This document shows positions 1-7,721 of a DNA stretch of 64,000 nucleotides, one piece after another. The notes under the pieces were generated by a model. That model did no database searches. It had not been told where the DNA came from and saw only the letters and a program-made list of their open reading frames with translations. The position numbers were made by a program, and so were the translations under genes. Position 1 is the first letter of the stretch. Every line of letters begins with the position of its first letter. The stretch comes from Maribacter orientalis (GTDB lineage: Bacteria > Bacteroidota > Bacteroidia > Flavobacteriales > Flavobacteriaceae): assembly GCF_900109345.1 (NCBI RefSeq), contig NZ_FNZN01000011.1, positions 1 through 64,000 of the forward strand, given 5' to 3'.

Positions 1-14
1 TCCCGATCCAAAAC

Positions 15-125
15 TTAGGTGGCCATGGCGACGGGGCCCACCCCTTACCATTCCGAACAGGGAAGTTAAGACCGTTTGCGCCGATGGTACTGCTATACCA
101 AGTGGGAGAGTAGGTAGCCGCCTTT
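15..125 (+). rRNA. rrf: 5S ribosomal RNA
   Basis: The sequence carries the conserved 5S core, including the loop reading CCATTCCGAACAGGGAAG and the 3' arm GGGAGAGTAGG. The ends pair into the terminal helix: bases 17-23 (AGGTGGC) match 117-123 (GCCGCCT) with one G-U pair. Length is about 110 nt, as usual for Bacteroidota, so the gene looks complete; exact ends are uncertain by a few bases. It is presumably the last gene of an rRNA operon lying to the left of the window, since an intrinsic terminator follows at once. Confidence 0.95.
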
Positions 126-133
126 TTCGAAAG

Positions 134-162
134 CCCCTTACAGAAATGTAAGGGGTTTTTTT
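134..162 (+). terminator. Intrinsic terminator of the rRNA operon
   Basis: A perfect 9-bp stem (134-142 with 147-155) closed by a GAAA tetraloop is followed by seven T residues. It lies directly behind the 5S gene. Confidence 0.93.
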
Positions 163-232
163 ATGCCCGAAAAACAGATAATCTTTTACCGAGTAATTCC
201 TTTTAGTATATTTAAATATCAAAATAAACAAT

Positions 233-1570
233 ATGAAAAGGATATTCTGCTTACTTCTTCTGGGTTCCATGGGAATCTTGGGTATAGCCCAAGAAAATAA
301 TATTAAAGCTCTGGTAGGTGGCACTCTTATAGATGGCTTTGGTTCAGAGCCTATTAAGAATAGTGTCATTATTATAGAGGGACAAAAAATAGTTTCTGTG
401 GGTAATCAAGACAACACAGAAATCCCTGATAATGCAGAGATTATTTCTACGGAAGGAATGAGTGTTTTACCTGGCTTATGGGATATGCATGTTCATACGA
501 TGTTAAATGGCCATGCAGATTATGCATATTGGGATAAAACCTATCCACCTCTTTTAGAAAAAACTATCATGCCATCTTCTGCTCATCAATTATTAATGGC
601 TGGTGTTACTAGTGCACGTGATCTAGGTGCACCTTTAAAAGAAAGTATTGCGGTAAGGGATGCAATTAATAACGGTGAGATTCCTGGAGCCACTTTATAT
701 GTGTCAGGACCGTTTATTCAGCATAAACCTTATCCTGGGACAGAAGATTTTAGATGGGGAATTGATGGTGTTGAAGATGCGCGAAAGAAAATAAGAAAAC
801 TAGCTGCCGCAGGTGTCGATATGATTAAGCTAATTGACCAAGATCAAATGTCGATGGCAGAAGTTCAGGCTATAGTAGATGAAGCCCATAAGAACAATTT
901 AAAAGTTGTAGCTCATAGTCATAGACCTGAGGAGATTAGAAGAGGATTAATGGCTGGTGCCGATTGTTTTGAACATACTGGTTTATCATCTGCACCTGAA
1001 TACCCTAATGATATTATGGAAATGATAAAGGAGCGTACTGCAGATATGAGCCAGGGCCCATTATTTTGGACACCTACAGTAGAAGTATTGTATAATTATG
1101 AATATATGCGAGATAATCCTGAATTTATTGATGAGGATTCTTGGCATAGAGGTTTACCGGATAGTGTGGTAACGGATATTAAAAAAAGTATTGAACATTC
1201 TGATCGTCTTCCATATTTTCAATTAACTTCAAGTCGAAGACCCACTCTTGAGACTAAAGTAAATCAATTATTAAATGCTGGTGTTGTTTTAATGGTTGGT
1301 ACCGATAGTGGAATACCAATGAAATTTCATAGTCAATCGACTTGGAATGAGCTCGATGTCTGGGTAAATGAATTTGGAATTGATCCAATGTATGCAATTC
1401 GTGGCGCTACATATTGGCCATCATTATGGATGGGAGTATCAGATAAAGTAGGTACAATAACTCCTGGTAAATATGCTGATATTATAGCTGTAAAAGGTGA
1501 TGTGTTACGATATATAAGTCTTTTGCAAGATGTAGATATGGTAATTAAACATGGTAAACGATATAAATAA
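233..1570 (+). CDS. Secreted amidohydrolase-superfamily protein (imidazolonepropionase-like)
   Basis: A 445-residue metal-dependent hydrolase with an N-terminal signal peptide (hydrophobic residues 4-19, likely cleavage after AQ), so it acts outside the cytoplasm. Superfamily metal ligands are visible: HxH at 86/88 in GLWDMHVHT, Lys199 in DMIKLIDQD (a candidate carbamylated lysine), His228, His248 and Asp358 in VGTDSG. Family members are peptidases, lactonases or deaminases; the substrate cannot be read from sequence. It lies 70 nt downstream of the rRNA terminator, so it has its own promoter, and is followed within 10 nt by the hemolysin III-type gene. The first ATG gives a normal signal peptide. 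Confidence 0.85.
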   Translation: MKRIFCLLLLGSMGILGIAQENNIKALVGGTLIDGFGSEPIKNSVIIIEGQKIVSVGNQDNTEIPDNAEIISTEGMSVLPGLWDMHVHTMLNGHADYAYWDKTYPPLLEKTIMPSSAHQLLMAGVTSARDLGAPLKESIAVRDAINNGEIPGATLYVSGPFIQHKPYPGTEDFRWGIDGVEDARKKIRKLAAAGVDMIKLIDQDQMSMAEVQAIVDEAHKNNLKVVAHSHRPEEIRRGLMAGADCFEHTGLSSAPEYPNDIMEMIKERTADMSQGPLFWTPTVEVLYNYEYMRDNPEFIDEDSWHRGLPDSVVTDIKKSIEHSDRLPYFQLTSSRRPTLETKVNQLLNAGVVLMVGTDSGIPMKFHSQSTWNELDVWVNEFGIDPMYAIRGATYWPSLWMGVSDKVGTITPGKYADIIAVKGDVLRYISLLQDVDMVIKHGKRYK

Positions 1571-1579
1571 AAGATATTA

Positions 1580-2212
1580 ATGTCATATTTAGACACGATT
1601 GAAGAACATGAGAAGCTTAATGTCTTTTCTCATGCGGTAGGTTCCATTTTGGCAATTTTTGCCATGGTAATTTTACTAAAAGAGAATAGTTTTAAATCTT
1701 TCTATGCGGTATCTGGTGTAGTCATTTATAGTATTACATTAATTAGTATGCTTACGGTTTCTACCGTTTATCACGGTGTTACTAACAGAGTTTGGAAGCA
1801 TAGACTGAGAATCCTTGATCATATTAATATTTATTACCTAATCGCAGGTACTTATACTCCTGTAGCACTAATTACCTTAATTGATGGTAATGGTTGGTTT
1901 ATTTTTTTTACGGTATGGGGTATTGCCTTGTTTGGAACATTTTTAAAACTGTTTTTCACTGGTAAATATGAAATTCTGTCTTTATTGCTTTATTTGGTAA
2001 TGGGCTGGCTTATAGTTTTTGATTTGGATAATCTAATTAAGAATACCTCAGAAAATGGTATTCAACTTCTTATGCTTGGCGGGGTATTTTACACTGTTGG
2101 TATAATATTTTACGCTATAAAAAAGATTCCTTATAATCACTTTATATGGCACTTGTTCGTGCTAGGTGGCGCAGTGAGTCATTGGTTTTTTATATACTTA
2201 GATGTAATATAA
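1580..2212 (+). CDS. Hemolysin III / PAQR family membrane protein
   Basis: A 210-residue protein with about seven hydrophobic segments. It carries the HlyIII/PAQR hallmarks: N-terminal EHEKLNVFSHAVG, the STVYHG segment in the second helix, LDHINIYYLIAGTYTP in the middle, and HLFVLGGAVSHWFF near the C-terminus. The spread histidines and aspartate are the conserved putative zinc site of this superfamily. Bacterial members are linked to membrane-fluidity or lipid homeostasis rather than proven haemolysis. It starts 9 nt after the preceding amidohydrolase and is probably co-transcribed with it. Confidence 0.88.
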   Translation: MSYLDTIEEHEKLNVFSHAVGSILAIFAMVILLKENSFKSFYAVSGVVIYSITLISMLTVSTVYHGVTNRVWKHRLRILDHINIYYLIAGTYTPVALITLIDGNGWFIFFTVWGIALFGTFLKLFFTGKYEILSLLLYLVMGWLIVFDLDNLIKNTSENGIQLLMLGGVFYTVGIIFYAIKKIPYNHFIWHLFVLGGAVSHWFFIYLDVI

Positions 2213-2250
2213 AAACAAAAAATAATTATTAGGTGTTAGGGTATTAAAAG

Positions 2251-2676
2251 CTAAGAATCAATGATGTCATTATACTCTTCAAAAAATATCTCAATCTTAA
2301 GCATAGATTGATTTAAAAACTCCATTGTTTCTCTCCAAGTATTTTTGTTGTGGATAGATACATTTATTAATTCTACATAGATTCTTGAAATTTCTTTTTT
2401 ATTATCTAATAAAAAGAAATCTTCATAAACTGCTTCTGGAAGATACTCATCTAATAATATAGACTTTAGTGCTACTAATTTTTCCCAAACTTTTATCCGT
2501 TGCTCAAAATCGGTATCAACATCTATGGATACCATTGCCATTCTTAAATCGAAATGAAATTTAAAGGATAAGCCTTTTATTTTAGTTTTGTATAAAATCC
2601 ATTTGTTCGGGAATGACTTTCCGAAGGCAATCCAAAATTCTTCACGTAATTTTCTAGAATCTTCCTTACTGAACAT
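2251..2676 (-). CDS. DUF4268 domain protein
   Basis: A 141-residue, charged, probably cytoplasmic protein that is essentially one DUF4268 domain. Aromatic-rich segments such as EEFWIAFGKSFPNKWILYKTK and WRETMEFLNQSM are typical. No signal peptide, membrane segment or catalytic motif is visible. Function is unknown; DUF4268 also occurs as the C-terminal part of restriction-associated proteins, but here it stands alone. It starts directly at the end of the ZIP transporter gene, so the two form an operon, and it converges on the hemolysin III-type gene. Confidence 0.7.
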   Translation of the reverse strand: MFSKEDSRKLREEFWIAFGKSFPNKWILYKTKIKGLSFKFHFDLRMAMVSIDVDTDFEQRIKVWEKLVALKSILLDEYLPEAVYEDFFLLDNKKEISRIYVELINVSIHNKNTWRETMEFLNQSMLKIEIFFEEYNDIIDS

Positions 2677-3348
2677 TTATAAAAAATAAGCTATAGTTAT
2701 ACCAAAAATGATGACTAATAGTTTGCGTAAGTTAAACTTATGGCCTTCAGAGCTTTCAAATAAAATTACAGTAGAAATATGTAAGAACACGCCTATTACC
2801 AATGCATTTAGATAGACCGCATATGTAGACAATATTTCTACAGTATGTGCTAAAAAGGTTCCAATAGGGGTCATAACTGAAAAAAGGAACATGAATAACC
2901 CTGCATGAAATGGTTTAATATTAGAACCTAGTAAAAAGATACTCAGAATAATAGCTATCGGAATTTTATGAATTAAAATACCATAAATAATAGTATCGTT
3001 CGAGCCAATCGGTAAGCCTTCTAATAAAGAATGTATACAAAGACTAATGAATAGTAACCATGGAAAATTTGTACTATCCTTTGAAATATGTACATGACCA
3101 TGTTCTGCACCCTTAGAAAAGAATTCAAGAAATATTTGAAAAAGTATTCCTAACATTATAAATATTCCAATCGTTTTTGGATCACTGTGGTTGTATACCT
3201 CAGGTAGTAATTCAAATATCGTTAGTGCCAATAAAAATGCGCCACTAAACGCTAATAGAAGTTTGAAATATTCATTTTTTTGAGGTTTGGTTATCACCAC
3301 AAAAAGAAAACTCAGGAGCACTCCCAGAACAGGTAAAATATAAATCAT
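2677..3348 (-). CDS. ZIP family divalent metal transporter
   Basis: A 223-residue polytopic membrane protein of seven to eight helices. The ZIP metal-path motifs are present in two successive helices: HSLLEGLPIG and HKIPIAI. A histidine-containing loop (GAEHGHVH) lies before them, as in metal-binding loops of ZIP proteins. Expected role is uptake of zinc, iron or manganese across the inner membrane. A divergent promoter region of 95 nt separates it from the rlmL-like gene, with a TAnnTTTG element at 3404-3411 on its own strand. Confidence 0.85.
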   Translation of the reverse strand: MIYILPVLGVLLSFLFVVITKPQKNEYFKLLLAFSGAFLLALTIFELLPEVYNHSDPKTIGIFIMLGILFQIFLEFFSKGAEHGHVHISKDSTNFPWLLFISLCIHSLLEGLPIGSNDTIIYGILIHKIPIAIILSIFLLGSNIKPFHAGLFMFLFSVMTPIGTFLAHTVEILSTYAVYLNALVIGVFLHISTVILFESSEGHKFNLRKLLVIIFGITIAYFL

Positions 3349-3403
3349 GTAAATGCTGCTTAGGCTTAAATAAAAGGAAATAGGTCTTAAATTAATCTAG
3401 CGT

Positions 3404-3411
3404 CAAAATTA
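3404..3411 (-). promoter_or_regulatory. Predicted -7 element of the ZIP transporter operon
   Basis: On the minus strand this reads TAATTTTG, an exact match to the Bacteroidota -7 consensus TAnnTTTG. No clear -33 TTG was found at the usual distance. It is nearly back to back with the plus-strand element at 3415. Confidence 0.45.
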
Positions 3412-3414
3412 GCG

Positions 3415-3422
3415 TATTTTTG
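3415..3422 (+). promoter_or_regulatory. Predicted -7 element of the rlmL-like gene
   Basis: TATTTTTG matches TAnnTTTG exactly and ends 20 nt before the ATG at 3443, predicting a leader of about 15 nt. No convincing -33 TTG is present. Confidence 0.5.
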
Positions 3423-3442
3423 CGGTACGAGAAAAAGTAGAT

Positions 3443-4612
3443 ATGGGTAATAATTTTAAAATGGTCGCAAAGACCCTATTTGGTTTTGAGGAACTACTAT
3501 CTAAAGAACTTAGAAATCTTGGTGCTAGTAATGTTATCGAGGGTGTGCGTAATGTATCTTTCGAAGGGGATTTGGGTTTTATGTACAAGGCAAATTTATG
3601 TCTAAGAACAGCTATAAAGATTATTAAGCCTATACATTCATTTCGGGTTAGAGATGAAAATGACTTATATAAAAAGATTTATGCAATGGACTGGACAGAA
3701 TATCTTTCTGTCAGTGAAACCTTTGCCATAGATACTACGGTCAATTCTGAAGAGTTTACCCATTCTTTATATGTATCACAAAAAACCAAGGATGCAATAG
3801 TTGACAAGTTTCGCGATACTGAAGGGACACGACCAGATGTAGATATAAAGGACCCAGATTTACGTATTAATATACATATTCATAATAATGAGTGTAATGT
3901 TTCTTTAGATAGTTCTGGTAGCTCGTTACATCGTAGGGGCTATCGTACGGCAACTAATATTGCACCAATAAACGAGGTATTAGCTTCTGGATTATTGCTT
4001 TTGAGTGGTTGGGACGGTCAATGTGATTTTCTTGATCCCATGTGTGGTAGTGGTACTATGTTGACAGAGGCGGCTATGATTGCATGTAATATTCCAGCGA
4101 ATATTAATAGAAAAGGATTCGCTTTTGAAAAGTGGTCGGACTTCGATGCTGAATTATATGAGAAAATTATTGATTCGAGTTTAAAGAAAACTAGAGAGTT
4201 TCATCATAAGATAATTGGATACGATAAGGCACCTTCTGCGGTAAGAAAAGCATTGGATAATATTGAAAATGCAAACCTGACAGATTATATTACCGTAGAA
4301 AGAAAAGATTTTTTCAAAACTGAAAAGGAATCTGAAGGTACCTTACATATGTGCTTCAACCCGCCATATGGAGAACGATTGGATATAGAGATGGAAAATT
4401 TCTATAGCGCCATTGGAGACACCTTAAAACAAGGATATCCTGGTACTAATGCATGGTTTATAACCAGTAATCTTCCTGCTTTAAAGTTTGTGGGCCTTCG
4501 ACCTTCTCGTAAAATAAAAGTATTTAATAGCCATTTAGAATCACGTTTGGTTAAATACGAAATGTATGAGGGTAGCAAAAAAGCTAAACATCAAAAGAAT
4601 AACGAAGAATGA
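3443..4612 (+). CDS. rlmL: THUMP-domain 23S rRNA (guanine-N2) methyltransferase, RlmL N-terminal type
   Basis: A 389-residue SAM-dependent methyltransferase. The N-terminal 150 residues look like the ferredoxin-like/THUMP RNA-binding module (KTLFGFEELLSKELRNLGA). The C-terminal Rossmann domain has the SAM motif DPMCGSGTMLTEAAMIA near residue 200 and the N2-guanine catalytic motif FNPPYGERL. The length corresponds to the N-terminal half of E. coli RlmKL, so only the G2445-type activity is expected; the RlmK half is absent. A 76-residue membrane protein gene overlaps its stop by 4 nt. Confidence 0.87.
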   Translation: MGNNFKMVAKTLFGFEELLSKELRNLGASNVIEGVRNVSFEGDLGFMYKANLCLRTAIKIIKPIHSFRVRDENDLYKKIYAMDWTEYLSVSETFAIDTTVNSEEFTHSLYVSQKTKDAIVDKFRDTEGTRPDVDIKDPDLRINIHIHNNECNVSLDSSGSSLHRRGYRTATNIAPINEVLASGLLLLSGWDGQCDFLDPMCGSGTMLTEAAMIACNIPANINRKGFAFEKWSDFDAELYEKIIDSSLKKTREFHHKIIGYDKAPSAVRKALDNIENANLTDYITVERKDFFKTEKESEGTLHMCFNPPYGERLDIEMENFYSAIGDTLKQGYPGTNAWFITSNLPALKFVGLRPSRKIKVFNSHLESRLVKYEMYEGSKKAKHQKNNEE

Positions 4613-4839
4613 AACCTAAACACAAAGTACTTGTCTTTAATTTTTTAGGATTTGCTATTCTTTTTGTCTTGTTTCGATTTGGATTAAGCTTATTTCTAAA
4701 GCTAGATTCGTTCTATATGTCTTTAATTGCAGCGATAGCGGCATCTTTTCTTGCTCCCAAGTTTGCAGTAGTAAAAAAAGAAGGTGTAGATAAAATTGTA
4801 ATGAAATGGATTTTCTTGAAAGGCTTTAAAGAACTATAA
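4609..4839 (+). CDS. Small two-helix membrane protein
   Basis: A 76-residue protein with two predicted membrane helices (about residues 9-30 and 36-53) and a basic C-terminus. No known domain is recognised. It starts in an ATGA overlap with the rlmL stop, so translation is likely coupled, and its 3' end overlaps the convergent DUF6048 gene by 6 nt. The regular hydrophobic pattern and tight coupling favour a real gene; function unknown. Confidence 0.6.
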   Translation: MKPKHKVLVFNFLGFAILFVLFRFGLSLFLKLDSFYMSLIAAIAASFLAPKFAVVKKEGVDKIVMKWIFLKGFKEL

Positions 4840-5601
4840 TTCTTCGACTTCATTCTCGGCTTGATCAATTTTCTTTTTTACTTTATTCTTTTTCTTGTAT
4901 AATGGTAAGAAATAAGAAATACTATAATTATATCCTACACCGAAACGGCTGTTATCGGTAACTTTGTTAAATCCCGGTATCCATAAATTTGGGAAACGGT
5001 CATCTTCCTTTTGTGCTAAAATTATTCCTAAACGAATGCTGGCTCCCATATAAATATTGGAAAATAGCTCAACTTTAGTTCCAAAAACAGCTTCTAGCCA
5101 TGTAGCAGAAAGCCCTGAAAATTTTTCGGGAACATCAGAGCCAGTAGCAAAATCATCTGGGTTCCAATAACGGTTCGTGTCAAAGTATTGGTAATTGTTT
5201 AATGTATTTTCGAAAGTGCTAAAAGCCAATCTTCCTCCTAAATAAATTAGATTGCGCTCGCCATACCAATTTGCATAATTATTTTTATTAACACCTACTT
5301 TTAAATAACTACCTGATGTGGTAAAATTAAATAGGTCTTCTTGTCTTGTTTTTTCTTCGTTACCTAATTCAGCTGCGATATATAAATTTTGAGTCAATCT
5401 ATAATCTGCAACTATTTCAAAACCCCTATAATTATCGGCTAACGAAGATATTATAATTCGGCTTAGATCTAACCCTAGGCTTATGCCATAAGACTGGTTA
5501 TATTCAACAGTATCTTTTGGATTAAGGTCTATCGGTTTGCTTTGGCCAATCGCCAAGAATACGAAAAATAAAAAATAAAGATTAATGAAAAATCTTGACA
5601 T
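4834..5601 (-). CDS. DUF6048 family outer-membrane beta-barrel-like protein
   Basis: A 255-residue protein with a signal peptide (cleavage near residue 19, after GQS). The rest has alternating aromatic strands ending in a short aromatic strand plus a charged tail, as in small outer-membrane barrels. The family is conserved in Flavobacteriia next to DUF6452 and rlmD, exactly as here. Its start overlaps the end of the DUF6452 gene by 20 nt, indicating coupled translation. Molecular role unknown. Confidence 0.75.
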   Translation of the reverse strand: MSRFFINLYFLFFVFLAIGQSKPIDLNPKDTVEYNQSYGISLGLDLSRIIISSLADNYRGFEIVADYRLTQNLYIAAELGNEEKTRQEDLFNFTTSGSYLKVGVNKNNYANWYGERNLIYLGGRLAFSTFENTLNNYQYFDTNRYWNPDDFATGSDVPEKFSGLSATWLEAVFGTKVELFSNIYMGASIRLGIILAQKEDDRFPNLWIPGFNKVTDNSRFGVGYNYSISYFLPLYKKKNKVKKKIDQAENEVEEL

Positions 5602-6088
5602 GTGTAGAATCTGAATTGATAACTTGTGATCTTATTATTTCTATATCTTTAATCCAATTATTGGTGTCAGCTGATACATTTGCTTGCAAACTATCATAGT
5701 TAACCACAAAACCACATCCGCGAGATAAAAAATCTTCTAACCTTTTATAAGAGAAATTAACGGTATCTATATTGCCTGTCTCTGAACCGTCTTCTGCTGA
5801 AGCTGAAGCTGAGATCATTATAAAACTTGTAACGTCGACATCTGTTTTTAATGGAATAGATATGGTATTCAACGCCGTTCTATCGGCAACGGTACTTACG
5901 GTTACGTTTTGACCAACACCAACAACCCTTAATGTAGGTACGGTTTTTAAAGCCGATGTGTCGTTGATATTATAAAATTCTATGACCAACAAAGGTGTAT
6001 CGCCTTCTACACAAATATCATCTTTCTCACAAGAAGCTACAGCTAATATGCCTATAAATAGTAGTATGCCAATTCGAAAACTTCTCAT
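5582..6088 (-). CDS. DUF6452 family lipoprotein
   Basis: A 168-residue secreted lipoprotein: a hydrophobic signal ends in a lipobox-like AVASC, giving Cys20 as the lipidation site, followed by EKDDICVEGDTPLL, typical of DUF6452. It lies between rlmD (1 nt gap) and DUF6048 (20-nt overlap), forming a three-gene minus-strand operon. Probably exposed at the periplasmic or outer-membrane surface and possibly a partner of the DUF6048 barrel; that is inferred from gene pairing only. Confidence 0.78.
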   Translation of the reverse strand: MRSFRIGILLFIGILAVASCEKDDICVEGDTPLLVIEFYNINDTSALKTVPTLRVVGVGQNVTVSTVADRTALNTISIPLKTDVDVTSFIMISASASAEDGSETGNIDTVNFSYKRLEDFLSRGCGFVVNYDSLQANVSADTNNWIKDIEIIRSQVINSDSTHVKIFH

Positions 6089-6089
6089 T

Positions 6090-7502
6090 TTAAACTTTCT
6101 TTTCTAAAAGTACAACATTTTCGACGTGGTGGGTTTGTGGAAACATATCTACAGGTTGCACTTTTGTTATCACGTACTTTTCTTTCATCATTTCCAAATC
6201 TCTTGCTTGGGTTGCACTATTACAGCTAACATATACTACCTTATTAGGCGCAATTTTTAGTATTTGTTGTACCACATCTTTATGCATACCATCTCGAGGT
6301 GGATCAGTAATAATTACATCTGGGACACCATTCTGTGCAATAAACTGTTCATTGAAGACATTTTTCATATCCCCAACAAAGAAGTCTACATTGTTGATAT
6401 TATTACGTACCGCATTTGCCTTTGCGTCTAATATTGCTTCAGGAACCGATTCAATACCCACTACTTTCTTAGCTTTTTTAGACACGAATTGGGCGATTGT
6501 GCCAGTACCTGTATAAAGGTCATAAACAAGTTCATCACCTTTTAAATCAGCAAAATTTCTTGTTATTTTATATAATTCGTATGCTTGTTCTGAATTAGTT
6601 TGGTAGAAAGATTTAGCATTAATCTTGAACTTAAGTCCTTCCATTTCCTCGAAAATATGGTCCCTACCCGCAAAACAAATTATTTCTTGATCATATATAG
6701 TATCATTCTGTTTTGGATTGATAACATATAATAGAGACGTTATTTCAGGAAAGGTGATTGAAAGATGATTTAAAAGTAGTTCTCTTTTGTTTTCATCATT
6801 TTCAAAGAATTGAATTAGAACCATAATTTCACCGTTAGAAGAGGTGCGAATCATTAAGGTTCGTAACATGCCATATTGGTTTCTAGGATTAAAAAAAGTT
6901 AATCCATTATCAATAGCGAATTTTTTTGTCTCTAACCGAATAGCATTTGATGGATCTTTTTGAAGATGACATTTTTTAATGTCCAATATTTTATCCCACA
7001 TGCCAGGTATGTGAAAACCTAGGGCATTTTTATCTTCAATTTGGTCGTCAGATTGTATTTCATTTAATGTTAACCAACGGCTATCTGAAAAAGAAAATTC
7101 CATTTTATTTCTGTAGAAATATTGTTCTTTAGAGCCAAGAATGGGTGTTAGTTCTGGCAAATCTAGATGGCCAATTCTTATTAAGTTATTTTCTACCTCT
7201 TTCTGCTTATAGAAAAGTTGGTGCTCGTAACCCATGTCTTGCCATTTACATCCACCACACACACCAAAATGTTGGCAAACCGGGTCAACTCTTTTATCTG
7301 AAAAAGAATGAAATTTAATTGCTTTTCCTTCGAAATAAGCTTTACGTTTTTTTGTTGTTTGAACATCAACCACATCTCCTGGTACGGTATTGGTTAAAAA
7401 TATAACCCTACCATCGGGTGCTTTTCCAATGGTTTTACCTTTGGCTGCCGCATCTACTACCGTAACATTTTCAAAAATCTCTCGATTTGTCTTTTTTCGC
7501 AT
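6090..7502 (-). CDS. rlmD: 23S rRNA (uracil-1939-C5)-methyltransferase RlmD
   Basis: A 470-residue TrmA/RlmD family enzyme. An N-terminal TRAM-like RNA-binding domain (residues 8-65) is followed by an iron-sulphur cysteine cluster (C76, C82, C85 in VCQHFGVCGGCKW plus a later Cys). The SAM motif YDLYTGTGTIAQ and the nucleophile motif VYVSCNSATQARDL follow, then DMFPQTHHVE at the end. All hallmark residues are present, so it should be active in the cytoplasm. It heads an operon with DUF6452 and DUF6048. A -7 element ends only 4 nt before the ATG, suggesting a leaderless message. Confidence 0.93.
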   Translation of the reverse strand: MRKKTNREIFENVTVVDAAAKGKTIGKAPDGRVIFLTNTVPGDVVDVQTTKKRKAYFEGKAIKFHSFSDKRVDPVCQHFGVCGGCKWQDMGYEHQLFYKQKEVENNLIRIGHLDLPELTPILGSKEQYFYRNKMEFSFSDSRWLTLNEIQSDDQIEDKNALGFHIPGMWDKILDIKKCHLQKDPSNAIRLETKKFAIDNGLTFFNPRNQYGMLRTLMIRTSSNGEIMVLIQFFENDENKRELLLNHLSITFPEITSLLYVINPKQNDTIYDQEIICFAGRDHIFEEMEGLKFKINAKSFYQTNSEQAYELYKITRNFADLKGDELVYDLYTGTGTIAQFVSKKAKKVVGIESVPEAILDAKANAVRNNINNVDFFVGDMKNVFNEQFIAQNGVPDVIITDPPRDGMHKDVVQQILKIAPNKVVYVSCNSATQARDLEMMKEKYVITKVQPVDMFPQTHHVENVVLLEKKV

Positions 7503-7506
7503 GCCG

Positions 7507-7514
7507 CAAAAATA
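7507..7514 (-). promoter_or_regulatory. Predicted -7 element of rlmD, immediately before the ATG
   Basis: Minus-strand TATTTTTG is an exact TAnnTTTG match. Only four bases separate it from the start codon at 7502, so transcription would begin at or next to the ATG. Confidence 0.45.
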
Positions 7515-7609
7515 AAAGGTTTCTTTGGATTGAGAATACTGTTGTTGATAGTATTAACAAGATATTGAAACCATTCGCCGTAATTTTTATTTTTGATTGC
7601 AATTATTTG

Positions 7610-7617
7610 TATTTTTG
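7610..7617 (+). promoter_or_regulatory. Predicted -7 element of rocD
   Basis: TATTTTTG matches TAnnTTTG. A TTTG lies 14 nt upstream, shorter than the usual 17-23 nt spacing. It predicts an unusually long leader of about 100 nt, which contains a TTTCGA-CTCT-TCGAAA hairpin. Confidence 0.35.
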
Positions 7618-7721
7618 AGTTGCTACAAGGATGATTTCTCTCCCACGCTGAATTTTCGACTCTTCGAAAGGAAAAAGGTATAGAAGGAATTGCTAAAGTT
7701 TTATTTAAAGTAATTTTTATC

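Noticed and set aside
2345..2356. Single DnaA-box-like TTGTGGATA
   Set aside because: It lies inside the DUF4268 gene and has no neighbouring boxes or AT-rich unwinding region, so no origin is inferred.
7623..7721. Riboswitch in the long rocD leader
   Set aside because: Apart from a 6-bp TTTCGA/TCGAAA hairpin there is no pattern of a known riboswitch class; the leader length itself rests on an uncertain promoter.
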